Assembly: GCA_934668375.1 (NCBI GenBank)
Contig: CAKUNF010000002.1
Span: 98,148 to 162,147, forward strand
Length of the DNA stretch: 64,000 nt
Direction of reading: 5' to 3'
DNA from: an uncultured Parolsenella sp.
GTDB lineage: Bacteria > Actinomycetota > Coriobacteriia > Coriobacteriales > Atopobiaceae
Below the pieces are notes generated by a model. That model was not told the DNA's origin. It saw nothing but the letters and a program-made list of their open reading frames with translations, and ran no database searches. A program made the translations under genes and the position numbers. Positions 55,146 through 63,929 of the stretch are shown piece by piece; position 1 is the first letter of the stretch; every line of letters begins with the position of its first letter.

Positions 55146-56315
55146 CTAGTCAACGCGCTCGATGCGGCCCGCCACGGGCTGGGCGTACATGGAGTCATCG
55201 GTCACGGGGGCGAGCAGCGTGCCGTCGTAGGTGTCCGTGAAGCCGTTCGTGGCCTGGTAGACCTCGCCCGTCTCGGTGTTGTAGACGCGCTCGAAGCCCA
55301 ACGTGGCGTCGCTTTGCTTCTGGCTCATGATGTCCTGGCTCGTGCTGCGGCTCTCCCACGAGCTCATGATCCCGCTCATCGTCTCGTTGAAGTTCTGGCT
55401 GATCTTGGAACATACGGCCACCTGCTCGCTGCTCGCCTGATTCGTAGCAGAGACAAAACTGTCCGAGAACTCGAGCGTGCTCATGCAACCCGTGAGCACG
55501 CCCTCCCAGTCGATGAGCGAGCCCTCGGCCGCCGTGACGGCCACAATGTTGTAGGCCGAGTACCAGCCGCCGTCTGCCGTGTTGAGCGCGTATCCGCTCA
55601 CGGTGCCGTCTGCTATCGCGAAGCTGCCGAAGTCCACCACCGACGCTCCGAACATCCCCTCGCCCGCTCGTCCTCCCGACGTGAAGGTGGCACGCAGGAG
55701 GTTGTCGCCCAGCGCCACGGAGGCGAGGCTGCTCGCGGAGGGGAACGCCTCGGTCACGGTGAAGTCGTCAAACGTGGGGAACTCGTAGCCGGCGTAGGAG
55801 CTCTCGACGCTCGAGGCGAAGCTCGCATACGCAGGAAAAACGTGGTAGAAGCCCTCGGTGGAGGGGTTGTAGAGCACGGGCGCCGCCGCGTAGACGGCCG
55901 CCTGGCTCTGCCCGGCGTCGACGTTTGCCTGCCAGGCGCGCTTGCCGTCCTCGCTGTGGAGCAGCAGGTCCGCCTTGTTGAGCACGAACATCTGGTTGAG
56001 CGGCTCGTCCGGATCCACGACGCGGATGCTGTAGAACATGCCCGTGCCGCCCGTCGTGACCTGCCAGCCCGCGGGGATCGTCATGGAGAAGTCCGCGCAC
56101 TCGTAGCGCTCGTACCGGACGGACGCGGCCTCCGAGGGGATGACACGGAGCTCGGAGTCTGGGTCTGTCTGTGCGGTCGCTGCGCTCGCCCTGCTCGCGG
56201 CGCTCGTCGCGGCGCTCGGCGCGCGTCCTCCGCAGCCGGAGATGGGCAGCGCGCAGGAGAACAGCATGACCGCCCCCGCCACGCAGGTGATTGCCTTGCC
56301 TCGCCTCGTCCTCAT
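55146..56315 (-). CDS. Putative lipoprotein of unknown function
   Basis: 389 residues from the ATG at 56315 (GAGGAGG site). A signal peptide ends in the lipobox ISGC (Cys28), followed by a Ser/Ala-rich linker. The domain after it (YECADFSMTIPAGWQVTTGG) begins like the PsbP/DUF1795-type fold seen in lipoproteins with unknown ligands. The C-terminus has a Ser-rich region and no further membrane helix. It lies downstream of the DUF4177 gene on the same strand after a 184-bp gap. Confidence 0.7.
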   Translation of the reverse strand: MRTRRGKAITCVAGAVMLFSCALPISGCGGRAPSAATSAASRASAATAQTDPDSELRVIPSEAASVRYERYECADFSMTIPAGWQVTTGGTGMFYSIRVVDPDEPLNQMFVLNKADLLLHSEDGKRAWQANVDAGQSQAAVYAAAPVLYNPSTEGFYHVFPAYASFASSVESSYAGYEFPTFDDFTVTEAFPSASSLASVALGDNLLRATFTSGGRAGEGMFGASVVDFGSFAIADGTVSGYALNTADGGWYSAYNIVAVTAAEGSLIDWEGVLTGCMSTLEFSDSFVSATNQASSEQVAVCSKISQNFNETMSGIMSSWESRSTSQDIMSQKQSDATLGFERVYNTETGEVYQATNGFTDTYDGTLLAPVTDDSMYAQPVAGRIERVD

Positions 56316-56452
56316 CGCGCGCCTCCTCGATTGCGGCTGCCACCTTAGTGCCAGCGTATGACACGGGGCGGTCGCAGACGAGGTGCGCATATGCGAACCC
56401 CCGCTCGTGGGCAGCGGCAAGGCGGCCAACACGGAAACGCAGCAGCCGACGC

Positions 56453-56480
56453 GTCCCAAAGGGACCGGACACCTTTGGGG
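56453..56480. repeat. Diverged family C-like repeat
   Basis: GTCCCAAAGGGACC followed by GGACACCTTTGGGG; related to family C by the CCCAAAGGTGTC / GACACCTTTGGG arms. Confidence 0.4.
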
Positions 56481-56499
56481 GAGCGTCGGAACCAGAGCG

Positions 56500-56766
56500 C
56501 TACTCGAGCTTCTCGAACACCATGGTCGCCTGTATGCGGTCGCCTCCGGCAAGACCCTTGCTTCCGCCGTTCGACGTAGCGATGGTATGCAGCCTGTACC
56601 CCTTCGCAGCCTGCTTGTTGATGACGTCCTCAAGCTCGGTGAGGTTGCCCGATCCCGTTCCCCAGAACTTCTCCTTGAGCGTCACCTGCAACACGACGTA
56701 GTGATAGTTCTGTCCTGAAGCCACCGAAAAAGAAGACTCCTGCTTCACCGTGTCAAGAAATCCCAT
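56500..56766 (-). CDS. DUF4177 domain protein
   Basis: 88 residues. YHYVVLQVTLKEKF, LEDVINKQAAKGYRLHTIATS and MVFEK fit the small DUF4177 fold (alpha/beta, unknown function). The ATG at 56766 follows GGGAGAGA and the frame ends at 56500. No partner is obvious; the lipoprotein gene follows. Confidence 0.75.
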   Translation of the reverse strand: MGFLDTVKQESSFSVASGQNYHYVVLQVTLKEKFWGTGSGNLTELEDVINKQAAKGYRLHTIATSNGGSKGLAGGDRIQATMVFEKLE

Positions 56767-57196
56767 GTCTCTCTCCCTCGTCAATGCTTGCGTATCCCAA
56801 ACGGCTGTCAGCGCTCGCCAGCTTTCCAGACGGCCCCGATAGCCGGCACCTCTTCGATGCCCTCGTTGTCAATTTCCACCATGTCCCCCTGTCGCCGTTT
56901 TGTGCCGCTTCGATAGGTCAAGGGTACGTGCCCGCTCGGCTTCAACGGACGATAATTCGGCAGAGGGATGAGCGGAGTGAACAGTGGCCAACCTGAGCAC
57001 CAAGCGTTACCGTTACGTCTCAGCCCAAGAAGAGAGCGAGCAAGCCGTGTCCAAACCCAGTAGCAGTCACCGTCGCGAGTATCCGCTGCCGCCGAAGCAA
57101 CAACGCAGCCGCCAGGCATTCGGCGGGCCGGCGCGCGGGGCGGGCATAGGTCCCAACAAGGCATGCGGGCACAAGGGCGGCATCCGCCGGCAGGGG
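56767..57196. other. 430-bp stretch without a supported gene
   Basis: Open frames exist on both strands (for example minus 56808-57236 and plus 56984-57211), but neither has a ribosome site or family match, and their content is skewed to Arg/Cys/Pro. It lies where the rest of hipA would be expected, so it may be decayed remains or replacement sequence. Confidence 0.4.
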
Positions 57197-57599
57197 TCAA
57201 AGCGCGGCTAGACGACGCTCGTGCCAACCTCGCCAAGAGCGCAGAGCGCCCTGGCGAGCCTCATCGTGCACTCCAACCAGATAATCCACCTCGTCAAACG
57301 GTCGCATGCCAGTGACATCGCCCGCCAAAGCAAGCAATGACCTCGCAATGAGGTGCCTCTCCCCCACCTGTCTGGAGAGGAGTCCCTCAGGACACCAGGC
57401 AGTCCGCCCACGTGATGCGAAGCCGGCCGTAGGGGCAGCGACGGGTCGATTGCATAGGAACCTCTCGCCGAAAGATAGGCCTCGCCATATGAGAACGAGC
57501 AGCTCAACCTCCTGCGGCGCAGGCTAAAGAGGCACGTTCCGACCTTCACCTCATCCGAGGCACGCGGGAGCGTAGTGAAACATCGAGAACAGGAACCAT
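57197..57599 (-). pseudogene. hipA remnant, frameshifted and truncated
   Basis: It starts at an ATG (57599) overlapping the hipB TGA as TGATG, reading MVPVLDVSLR, then must change frame before VKVGTCLFSLRRRRLSCSF. The next frame gives AIDPSLPLRP and LPGVLRDSSPDRWG; a G run (C5 on the plus strand, 57361-57365) has lost one base, and the reading RHLIARSLLALAGDV then FDEVDYLVGVHDEARQGALR continues in a third frame to a stop at 57197. These are typical HipA N-terminal sequences. Only about 130 of roughly 400 residues remain and the kinase domain is missing, so the toxin is inactive. Confidence 0.85.
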
Positions 57600-57901
57600 C
57601 ACGACCTCCTCACGCGTAGCGGAAGGAGCTCGTCCACACGGGCGCGGCCGTAGTCCGTCTCATAGGGATCCGTTGCCTCGACCAGCCCGTCAAGCATGGA
57701 GAGCGAGCGACACACATTGAGAAACGTCTCGAGGCTGACAGAAGAATCGCCGTTCTCGAGGCGGGAGATGGTCGCACGCGACACGTTGGCGCGCTCCGCG
57801 AGCTGCTGCGATGTCAGACGCTGGAGTTTGCGCCACGTGGCGACGTTCTCACCGATCTGCTTCGCGGCAAGCATCGTCTTGGCTGAGGTTGGCCGTTTCA
57901 T
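57599..57901 (-). CDS. HipB-like helix-turn-helix antitoxin/regulator
   Basis: 100 residues, XRE family. WRKLQRLTSQQLAERANVSRATISRLENGDSSVSLETFLNV is a complete helix-turn-helix. The ATG at 57901 is chosen by family length; a GTG 15 nt upstream is possible and neither has a strong site. It overlaps the hipA remnant by one base, in the normal hipBA order. With HipA broken, it may persist as a free regulator or be decaying. AT-rich repeats (ATGTATCGTATGTATG) upstream could be its operator. Confidence 0.82.
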   Translation of the reverse strand: MKRPTSAKTMLAAKQIGENVATWRKLQRLTSQQLAERANVSRATISRLENGDSSVSLETFLNVCRSLSMLDGLVEATDPYETDYGRARVDELLPLRVRRS

Positions 57902-57937
57902 AGTCCGTAACGTCACTTTCTTATGACACTACTCTTG

Positions 57938-57958
57938 TTTATGTATCGTATGTATGAC
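57938..57958. promoter_or_regulatory. Possible hipB operator
   Basis: TTATGTATCGTATGTATGAC has short symmetric TATGTAT/ATACATA-type elements, about 40 bp before the hipB start. Autoregulation by HipB at such sites is usual. Confidence 0.3.
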
Positions 57959-58118
57959 GCAATAATCCATCAATGGAAAAAAGAGGGCGAATGTTGAGGC
58001 TTGGATGCCATCCATCCAGCGCGGCTCCGCTGCCGCCTGCCGAAGCCACGCTCGCCTCGCCCTCATCGCTCGCGAAACTAGAGACGCTGCAGTTTCCTAA
58101 CAATGAAAGGAACTTACC

Positions 58119-58895
58119 ATGCGTTTTGAGGGAAAGAGCGTCGTCGTCACCGGTGCAAGCTCTGGCATGGGCCGCCAGATCGCCTATGACTTCGCCAAGG
58201 AGGGCGCCACGGTCGTGGCCGTGGCCCGCCGACAGGAGCGCCTCGACGAGCTTGCCTCGCAGGTCGAGGCGGACGGCCTGCCCGGCCGCATCCTGCCCTA
58301 CGTGGGCGACGTCTCCAGCCGCGAGACGAACGACGGCATGATCGACTTTGCCGTGGAGCAGTGCGGCAAGCTCGACATCCTCGTGAACAATGCCGGCATC
58401 ATGGACGGCTTCGAGCCCATCGGCGACATCTCCGATGAGCGCTGGGAGAAGGTCTTTGCCGTCAACGTCAACGGCCCCATGTACGCCATGCGCAAGGCCG
58501 TCCAGGTCATGCTCGGCCAGGAGAGCCGCGGCAACATCGTGAACGTCGCCTCCATCGGCGGCACGAACGGCGCCCGCGCGGGCGCAGCCTACACGGCCTC
58601 CAAGCACGCGCTCGTTGGCATGACCGAGAACACCGGCTACATGTACGCGCACGAGGGCATCCGCTGCAACGCCATCTGCCCCGGCGGCGTCAAGACCGAG
58701 ATCGCCGGCTCCATGATGGCCGATGCGGGCATCAACCAGTTCGGCATGGGCCGCTCGATGGCCGGTCTCGACTCCGAGATTCGCCAGGCAGAGCCCGAGG
58801 AGCTCGCGGCGGCCGTGCTGTTCGCCGCCAGCGACGAGGCCTCGTTCATGACGGGCGCCTGCGTCAAGGTCGACGGCGGCGTGAGCGTCAACTAG
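58119..58895 (+). CDS. SDR-family oxidoreductase
   Basis: 258 residues, classical short-chain dehydrogenase. TGASSGMG (cofactor), NNAG (NNAGIM), catalytic Ser in VASIGG, and YTASK are present; the C-terminus MTGACVKVDGGVSVN is typical. It reduces or oxidises an alcohol or ketone with NAD(P). The ATG at 58119 follows AAAGGAACTT. It is a single gene followed by a good terminator. The closest annotated activities are bile-acid or sugar dehydrogenases, but specificity cannot be read from sequence. Confidence 0.88.
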   Translation: MRFEGKSVVVTGASSGMGRQIAYDFAKEGATVVAVARRQERLDELASQVEADGLPGRILPYVGDVSSRETNDGMIDFAVEQCGKLDILVNNAGIMDGFEPIGDISDERWEKVFAVNVNGPMYAMRKAVQVMLGQESRGNIVNVASIGGTNGARAGAAYTASKHALVGMTENTGYMYAHEGIRCNAICPGGVKTEIAGSMMADAGINQFGMGRSMAGLDSEIRQAEPEELAAAVLFAASDEASFMTGACVKVDGGVSVN

Positions 58896-58924
58896 CTGCA
58901 GGCCTTCTCGCGAGAGGTTCGCAG

Positions 58925-58960
58925 GGCGCGCGACGGGCACAGGCTCGCCGCGCGCCTTTT
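58925..58960 (+). terminator. Terminator of the 58119 SDR gene
   Basis: GGCGCGCG (58925-58932) pairs with CGCGCGCC (58949-58956), followed by TTTT. Confidence 0.75.
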
Positions 58961-58989
58961 CTGTTACGCAACACGGCGCACGCCGCCCT

Positions 58990-59173
58990 TTGGCACAAAA
59001 CCAATCGAAAGTGCGATGGCGCCCCACTTAGAGGCGACGATTGCGCACTTCAGAGCAATGTTCCCGAACAGATTCCTTAATTCATTCGGAAACTTGAGAG
59101 CAAAAGCCATCGGAGGGCGTCAAAACCTTTGACAACGAACCGATGACCGCACTTTCGATTGGTTTTGTGCCAC
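58990..59173. repeat. Inverted-repeat element, TTGGCA family (copy 2)
   Basis: Perfect 25-bp arms (58991-59015 and 59148-59172) starting TGGCACAAAACCAATCG and ending in its complement. The left end shares TTGGCA and CGA(A/G)AGTGCGATG with the element at 6478. The 132-bp interior has no gene. The perfect arms suggest recent insertion or selection for a hairpin. Confidence 0.65.
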
Positions 59174-59263
59174 ATTCACGAAACCTGCGCCCATTCGAGG
59201 CCAAGCGTCCGCTCGGATCGAGTCTTTCATACTCGCGCGTAGACGTTCGCACAGACAAAAAGA

Positions 59264-59293
59264 GGCGCCGCCAGCGTCACGGCCGGCGGCGCC
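59264..59293 (-). terminator. Terminator of the catabolic operon
   Basis: GGCGCCGCC (59264-59272) pairs with GGCGGCGCC (59285-59293); on the minus strand it is followed by T-rich sequence. Confidence 0.75.
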
Positions 59294-59324
59294 CCAGGCG
59301 TCATTCTCGCAAATGACCGAGAAA

Positions 59325-60365
59325 CTACAGCTCCACGAGCTCGCCTGTCTCGGCGGCGCGCTTCACGGCGTTGAGCGCGCGCAGCGTCTTGACGTTGTCG
59401 GCCGGCGTCACGACGGGCGCCTCCTCGCCGCGCGCAACGCAAACGAAGTGCTTGAGCTGCATCTTGTGCGGCAGCGCCGGGTCGACGGCGGGAATCTCCA
59501 TCTTCAGCGGCTTGTGCCAGCTCGAGGCGCCATCGTAGCTCATCTGGTGCAGGCGCGGCAGCGACAGCGCGCCCTTCGTGCCGCCGATGAAGTAAGCGTC
59601 GGCATCGAACGGACGATACTGCGGGTCCTCGCGCGCACAGGCCTCCCAGTTCCAGGGGCTCGCCGTGGCATCAGAGATCGTCATCGAGGCAAGCGAGCCG
59701 TCCGCAAAGCGCACGTTCACGACGGCGGAGTCCTCCGTCTCGAACCCGCGCGCGGCGCTCGACTGCATGCCCTGGATGGCAGCGGGCTCGCCAAGCAGGT
59801 AGCGCAGCAGGTCAACGTCGTGCACGAGGTTCACGAGGATGGGGCCGGCACCCTTCTTACGGCGCCACTCCACGTCGAAGTACTCGTCGTTCTTGTAGAT
59901 CATGTAGTGGAACGAGGAGACCGTGAGGCGGCCCAGCGCGCCGGACTCGATGATCTCCTTGGCCTTCTTCACGAACGGGTTGTGGCGGCGGTGCTGGCCC
60001 ACGAGCACGGGCACGCCGGCGGCCTCGGCCTCGGCGGCGAACTTCTCGGCGTCCTCGAGGTCGTCGGAGATGGGCTTCTCCACGAGCGGCACGATGTTGC
60101 GGCGGATGGCCTCGCGGGCAACGCCCAGGTGCAGGCCGTTGGGCGTGGCGATGATGACGGCCTCGGGCTTGACCTCGTCCATCATCTGCGCGGGATCGGT
60201 GAAGAACGGCACGCCGGCGGCGTCGGCCGTGGCGCGGGCGCCCTCGAAGGCGTCGGCGATGGCCACGAGCTCGGCCTCGGGCTCCTCGGTGACGAAACGG
60301 ATGTGGTTGCGGCCCATGGCGCCGGCGCCGATGACCGCAATGCGAACGGGAGACTTCTCGCTCAT
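59325..60365 (-). CDS. Gfo/Idh/MocA-family dehydrogenase
   Basis: 346 residues. GAGAMGRNHIR (cofactor), VIIATPNGLH, VEKPISDD and the C-terminal domain with LVHDVDLLRYLLG and DATASPWNWE are present, resembling inositol 2-dehydrogenase and related polyol/sugar dehydrogenases. The ATG at 60365 follows AGAGGAACC. It is last in the SDR-MFS-Gfo unit and likely oxidises the transported compound. The substrate is not known. Confidence 0.88.
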   Translation of the reverse strand: MSEKSPVRIAVIGAGAMGRNHIRFVTEEPEAELVAIADAFEGARATADAAGVPFFTDPAQMMDEVKPEAVIIATPNGLHLGVAREAIRRNIVPLVEKPISDDLEDAEKFAAEAEAAGVPVLVGQHRRHNPFVKKAKEIIESGALGRLTVSSFHYMIYKNDEYFDVEWRRKKGAGPILVNLVHDVDLLRYLLGEPAAIQGMQSSAARGFETEDSAVVNVRFADGSLASMTISDATASPWNWEACAREDPQYRPFDADAYFIGGTKGALSLPRLHQMSYDGASSWHKPLKMEIPAVDPALPHKMQLKHFVCVARGEEAPVVTPADNVKTLRALNAVKRAAETGELVEL

Positions 60366-60379
60366 GATGGTTCCTCTCT

Positions 60380-60412
60380 GGGACAGTGGGGACGGGTTCG
60401 TTTGCCCCGTCC
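60380..60412. repeat. Repeat family D (copy)
   Basis: GGGACAGTGGGGACGGG followed by TTCGTTTGCCCCGTCC; inverted relative to the D unit at 39209-39239. It lies between the Gfo/Idh gene and the MFS stop. Confidence 0.6.
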
Positions 60413-60470
60413 ATCTGGTACGAGTCTGATACGGGCGGCAAGCCGGGGCTTGTGCCCGCTGATGGGTGAT

Positions 60471-60497
60471 GGCCGGCCGAGGGGCTTTCGGCCGGCC
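60471..60497 (-). terminator. Perfect hairpin after the MFS gene
   Basis: GGCCGGCCGA (60471-60480) and TCGGCCGGCC (60488-60497) pair fully with a 7-nt loop. It may attenuate between the MFS and Gfo/Idh genes; there is no T run. Confidence 0.5.
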
Positions 60498-60552
60498 GAG
60501 AAGAGTGAGGGGCCCGCACCCGGGGAGAGTGGGCGGGGCCGCCCGGAGGGTG

Positions 60553-61809
60553 CTACTTGGCGGCCTTCTTGCCGTCGGCGACCATCATGTAGACGGTGAG
60601 GGCCACGGCGATGGCTGCGATCACGATGGCGCCGTAGAAGGACTGCTGGTAGGCGGCGCTGCCGGCCTCGGCGTGGTAGAGCACGGCCGTGATGGGCTGG
60701 CTGATCCAGGTGGAGGCGGCGTAGCCCAGGAACATGATGCCGTAGTTCACGCCCAGGTTGGACGTGCCAAACGCGCCGCCCGTGAGGGGCGGATAGATGA
60801 CGAGCAGGGCGCCAAAGCTAAAGCCGAGAAGCGCGAGCGCCACGAAGAACATGCCCTGGTTGAAGCTCATGGACATGATGACGAGTGCCACGATGGTCAC
60901 CACGAGGCTCACGAGCAGGGACTTGTACGTGCCGAGCTTGTCGATGATCTGGCCAAACGAGAGGCGGCCGACGAGGTTCGCGCAGGTGTTCACCGTCACG
61001 ACCACGCCACCGAGGGCCACGGCCGCGGCGCTCGCGGGGTCGTCGAACAGCTGCACGGCGGCGATGGAGGCAACCTTGCCCACGAGCAGCGTGCCAGCGG
61101 TGGCGGCAAAGGCAAACGTCACGATGAGGACCCAGAAGCGCGGGGTGCGGACCATCTCGCCGGGCGTGAGGTCACCGAACGTGCCCGCATGGGCTCCGGC
61201 GGCGGGGGCCACGTAGCCTTGCGGAAGCCAGCCGGCCTTCGGGGCCTTGAGGAAGAGCGCGGATGCCAGGATCGTCACGAAGAAGATGACGCCGAGCGCC
61301 TTGAGCGCGCCAAAGATGCCCAGACTCGGGATGAGCAGGGAGGCGAGCACCGGGGAGAGCACGGCGGGGCCGGCCGTGGAGGCGGCAAGCGTGATGCCGG
61401 AGGCAAGGCCCTTCTTGTCGATGAACCACTTCTGACCCGTCGTGAGCGCCGGGTTGTAGCCCAGGCCGTTGCCGATGGCGGCGATGACGGAGAAGTACAG
61501 GTAGAACTGCCAGGGCTCGGTCACGGTGCCGGAGAGGAACCAGCCAGCGCCATAGCACACGGCCGCGGCGATGACGACGTTGCGCGGGCCGATCTTGTCG
61601 GAGATACGACCGGCAAAGATGCCCGTGACGGCCATGATTGTCTGGAACACGGGGAACGCCCAGGTGAGCGCGCCGGACCAGTCGGGATAGACGGCGAGCA
61701 GGTTCTTGCTCACCACGGAGTACAGGGCGATGGAGCTGATGAAGAACATCGTGACGCACGCGGCGGCAAGCACCGTGGCGCGCCCCTTGTTGGAATTCTC
61801 GGAAGCCAT
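60553..61809 (-). CDS. MFS transporter, oxalate/formate antiporter-like
   Basis: 418 residues, 12 membrane helices. The N-terminal helices and the GRISDKIGPRNVV and GRLSFGQIIDKLG loops match the OFA subfamily, which exchanges small carboxylates. The ATG at 61809 lies 72 bp after the upstream SDR gene's stop, separated by the family B palindrome. It probably takes up the substrate of the neighbouring dehydrogenases. Confidence 0.87.
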   Translation of the reverse strand: MASENSNKGRATVLAAACVTMFFISSIALYSVVSKNLLAVYPDWSGALTWAFPVFQTIMAVTGIFAGRISDKIGPRNVVIAAAVCYGAGWFLSGTVTEPWQFYLYFSVIAAIGNGLGYNPALTTGQKWFIDKKGLASGITLAASTAGPAVLSPVLASLLIPSLGIFGALKALGVIFFVTILASALFLKAPKAGWLPQGYVAPAAGAHAGTFGDLTPGEMVRTPRFWVLIVTFAFAATAGTLLVGKVASIAAVQLFDDPASAAAVALGGVVVTVNTCANLVGRLSFGQIIDKLGTYKSLLVSLVVTIVALVIMSMSFNQGMFFVALALLGFSFGALLVIYPPLTGGAFGTSNLGVNYGIMFLGYAASTWISQPITAVLYHAEAGSAAYQQSFYGAIVIAAIAVALTVYMMVADGKKAAK

Positions 61810-61840
61810 AGGTCTCTTTCCACTCGTTGGCAGCCAGCAA

Positions 61841-61871
61841 ATGAGACAAGGGGACTGTCCCCTTGTCTCAT
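61841..61871. repeat. Repeat family B, 31-bp palindrome (copy 2)
   Basis: Identical to the palindrome at 11969-11999 in inverted orientation: same 14-bp arms, centre CTG instead of CAG. It lies between the SDR and MFS genes. Confidence 0.85.
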
Positions 61872-61881
61872 TCCTTGTCCG

Positions 61882-62763
61882 TTACTGGTCGGTCGGGGTC
61901 TTGACGCCGGCCGCGTCGGTCCACAGGTCAACGCCGCGGCCCTTGAGGTAGTTCTCGGCAAAGGCACGGCGGCCGCCGGGCTTGGCGGTCATCTCGCCCA
62001 TCATGTTGGAGAAGCCGCCGTCGACCATGATCTCCGCGCCCGTCGTGAAGTCGGAGCGCGTGGAGGCCAGGAACATGACGGCGTTGGCGATGTCGGTGAC
62101 CTCGCCGATGCGGCGCGTGGCAATGAGGCGGCTGCGGCTCTTCTCGACCTCCGGGTCGGCGTAGAAGCTCGCGCTCATCGGCGTCTTCACGAAGCACGGG
62201 CACACGCAGTTGGAGCGCACGCCATACGGGCCCCACTCGGCTGCCATCATCTTGGACATCATGTTGACGCCGGCCTTCGTGGAGCTGTAGACGCCCGAGA
62301 AGGTCTCGGGCTGGTAGCTCGCGGCCGTGGAGATGTGGACGAGACGACCCGCGCCCTGCTTGATCATCTCGCGGCCAAAGCGCTGCGAGGCGATGAACGT
62401 GCCGGTGAGGTTGACGTTGATGACGTCGTTCCAGTCGGACAGCGGCAGGTCCTCCATGGGCGAGAAGCGCAGGATGCCGGCGGTGTTCACGAGCACGTCG
62501 ACGCGGCCGAAGTCGGCAATCGTGGCGTCCACGGCAGCCTGGACCTCGTCCTCGTTCGTGGCGTTCATGCGGTAGCCCTCAGCGTGGATGCCAAACTCGC
62601 TCGCGAGCTCGGCGGCCGCGAACTTGACTTTCTGCTCATCGAGGTCGAGCAGCACGACGTTCGCGCCGTTGCGGGCGAACTCGCGGCAGATCTCGGTTCC
62701 CATGCCACCGAGGGCTCCGGTGACGGCGCAGACCTCGCCCTCGAGATTGAGCCAGTTGTTCAT
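61882..62763 (-). CDS. SDR-family oxidoreductase, first gene of the catabolic unit
   Basis: 293 residues from the ATG at 62763 (AAGGAGGAAGG site). VTGALGGMG (cofactor), VNTAGI, catalytic Ser in ISTAASYQ and Tyr/Lys in YSSTKAG are present; MVDGGFSN is the usual C-terminal motif, followed by an extra 30 residues. It heads an operon with the MFS and Gfo/Idh genes and is divergent from a LysR gene. A sugar acid or polyol pathway is suggested, not proven. Confidence 0.87.
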   Translation of the reverse strand: MNNWLNLEGEVCAVTGALGGMGTEICREFARNGANVVLLDLDEQKVKFAAAELASEFGIHAEGYRMNATNEDEVQAAVDATIADFGRVDVLVNTAGILRFSPMEDLPLSDWNDVINVNLTGTFIASQRFGREMIKQGAGRLVHISTAASYQPETFSGVYSSTKAGVNMMSKMMAAEWGPYGVRSNCVCPCFVKTPMSASFYADPEVEKSRSRLIATRRIGEVTDIANAVMFLASTRSDFTTGAEIMVDGGFSNMMGEMTAKPGGRRAFAENYLKGRGVDLWTDAAGVKTPTDQ

Positions 62764-62897
62764 GGCGTTCCTTCCTCCTTTGATGCCGACGGCCGCGCGT
62801 GGGCGCGCCGGCGCTTCGCGCGAGACCAGCCCCTGGCCGCGCGCGCGGACAAACACGGGAAAAACGCTATCGATTGACGGCAGGCGCGTGAATTACG

Positions 62898-62912
62898 CAA
62901 TTGTTAGAATTG
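62898..62912. promoter_or_regulatory. Candidate LysR box of the catabolic unit
   Basis: CAATTGTTAGAATTG is a dyad (CAATT/AATTG) with T-n11-A character in the 233-bp divergent intergenic region, between the SDR and LysR starts. Confidence 0.45.
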
Positions 62913-62996
62913 TGATAACCAGAAGTTCATACCTATCGCGAGCTGCGGTTTCTCCCTTCTTTTCGCGAGAGGAGGGGCTCGAGAGAAGGGATTCCC

Positions 62997-63887
62997 ATGT
63001 ACGACAGAAGACTCGAGGCAATCGTTGCGTCGGCAGACCTCGGCAGCTTCTCGCGCGCCGCCGAGCGCCTGCGCGTCTCCACGCCGGCGCTCGTGAAGCA
63101 GGTCTCGGGCTTTGAGGCCGAGCATGGCGTCACGCTGTTCGAGCGCTCGCACTCCGGCGTGCGGCTCACGCCGGCGGGCACGCGCCTTGTGGAGGACGCC
63201 CGGGAGATCATGCGTCGCAGCGAGGCCGCGCTTCGCCGCGCGCGAGACGTCAGCGACGGCGGCGAGGCCGTGCGCCTGGGCGTGTCACTCATGTGCCCCG
63301 GTCGCAACACGCTCGCCCTGTGGCCGCGCATCCAGCAGCTCGAGCCGGGGCTTCGCCTGGAGATCGTCACCGTGGGCGACCTCTACGACCCGCGCACGAG
63401 CGTCATGGGACACCTTGGGCAGGACGTCGACGTCATCCAGTCGAGCTACTCGACGTTTCGCTGGGGTGGCTCGTGCCAGCTGCTGCCCATCTTCTCCACG
63501 CCGTTCAACGTCGACGTTCCGAGAACCCACGCGCTCGCGGGGCGCACGAGCCTCACGCTCGAGGACCTCGACGGCATGTGCGTGCGCATGCTGCGCCATG
63601 CCAACGACGCCACCGACCAACTGCGCGACCTGCTCATGTTCGACCGCGACGTGCGCATCGTAGACGCGGACAGCTTTGACTTTGCCCTGTTCAACGAGGC
63701 CGAGGAGTGCGGCGACGCTGTGCTCACGAGCGGTGCGTGGTCCGAGGTGCACCCGGGCTTCGTGGGCATTCCGCTAAGCTGCGACATCCAGGTGCCGTGC
63801 TTTCTCGCCTACCCGAGCTCGCCTACGCCGCAGGTGGCGCGCTTCGTGGACGCCATGCGCCGCGCGCTTGCCGAGCAAGACGAGTAG
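62997..63887 (+). CDS. LysR-family transcriptional regulator
   Basis: 296 residues. Helix-turn-helix in FSRAAERLRVSTPALVKQVSGFE, then the effector-binding domain. The ATG at 62997 follows GAGAAGGGA. It is divergent from the SDR-MFS-Gfo operon, with a CAATTGTTAGAATTG site between, so it is the probable activator and senses the operon's substrate. Confidence 0.9.
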   Translation: MYDRRLEAIVASADLGSFSRAAERLRVSTPALVKQVSGFEAEHGVTLFERSHSGVRLTPAGTRLVEDAREIMRRSEAALRRARDVSDGGEAVRLGVSLMCPGRNTLALWPRIQQLEPGLRLEIVTVGDLYDPRTSVMGHLGQDVDVIQSSYSTFRWGGSCQLLPIFSTPFNVDVPRTHALAGRTSLTLEDLDGMCVRMLRHANDATDQLRDLLMFDRDVRIVDADSFDFALFNEAEECGDAVLTSGAWSEVHPGFVGIPLSCDIQVPCFLAYPSSPTPQVARFVDAMRRALAEQDE

Positions 63888-63897
63888 CGCCACAAGC

Positions 63898-63929
63898 GTG
63901 CCCCAAAGGTGTCAAAGACTTTTGGGCAC
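63898..63929. repeat. Repeat family C (copy 3)
   Basis: GTGCCCCAAAGGTGTC followed by AAAGACTTTTGGGCAC, just after the LysR stop. Core identical to the copy at 24953. Confidence 0.75.

Larger units (their letters stand above)
58896..59324. other. 429-bp convergent intergenic region with repeat element
   Basis: It holds the terminator at 58925-58960, the TTGGCA-family element at 58990-59173, and the terminator at 59264-59293. No gene is seen. Confidence 0.6.

Noticed and set aside
56984..57211. Plus-strand 75-codon frame rich in Arg, Ser and Gly
   Set aside because: No ribosome site or family match, and it overlaps the region of decayed hipA sequence.
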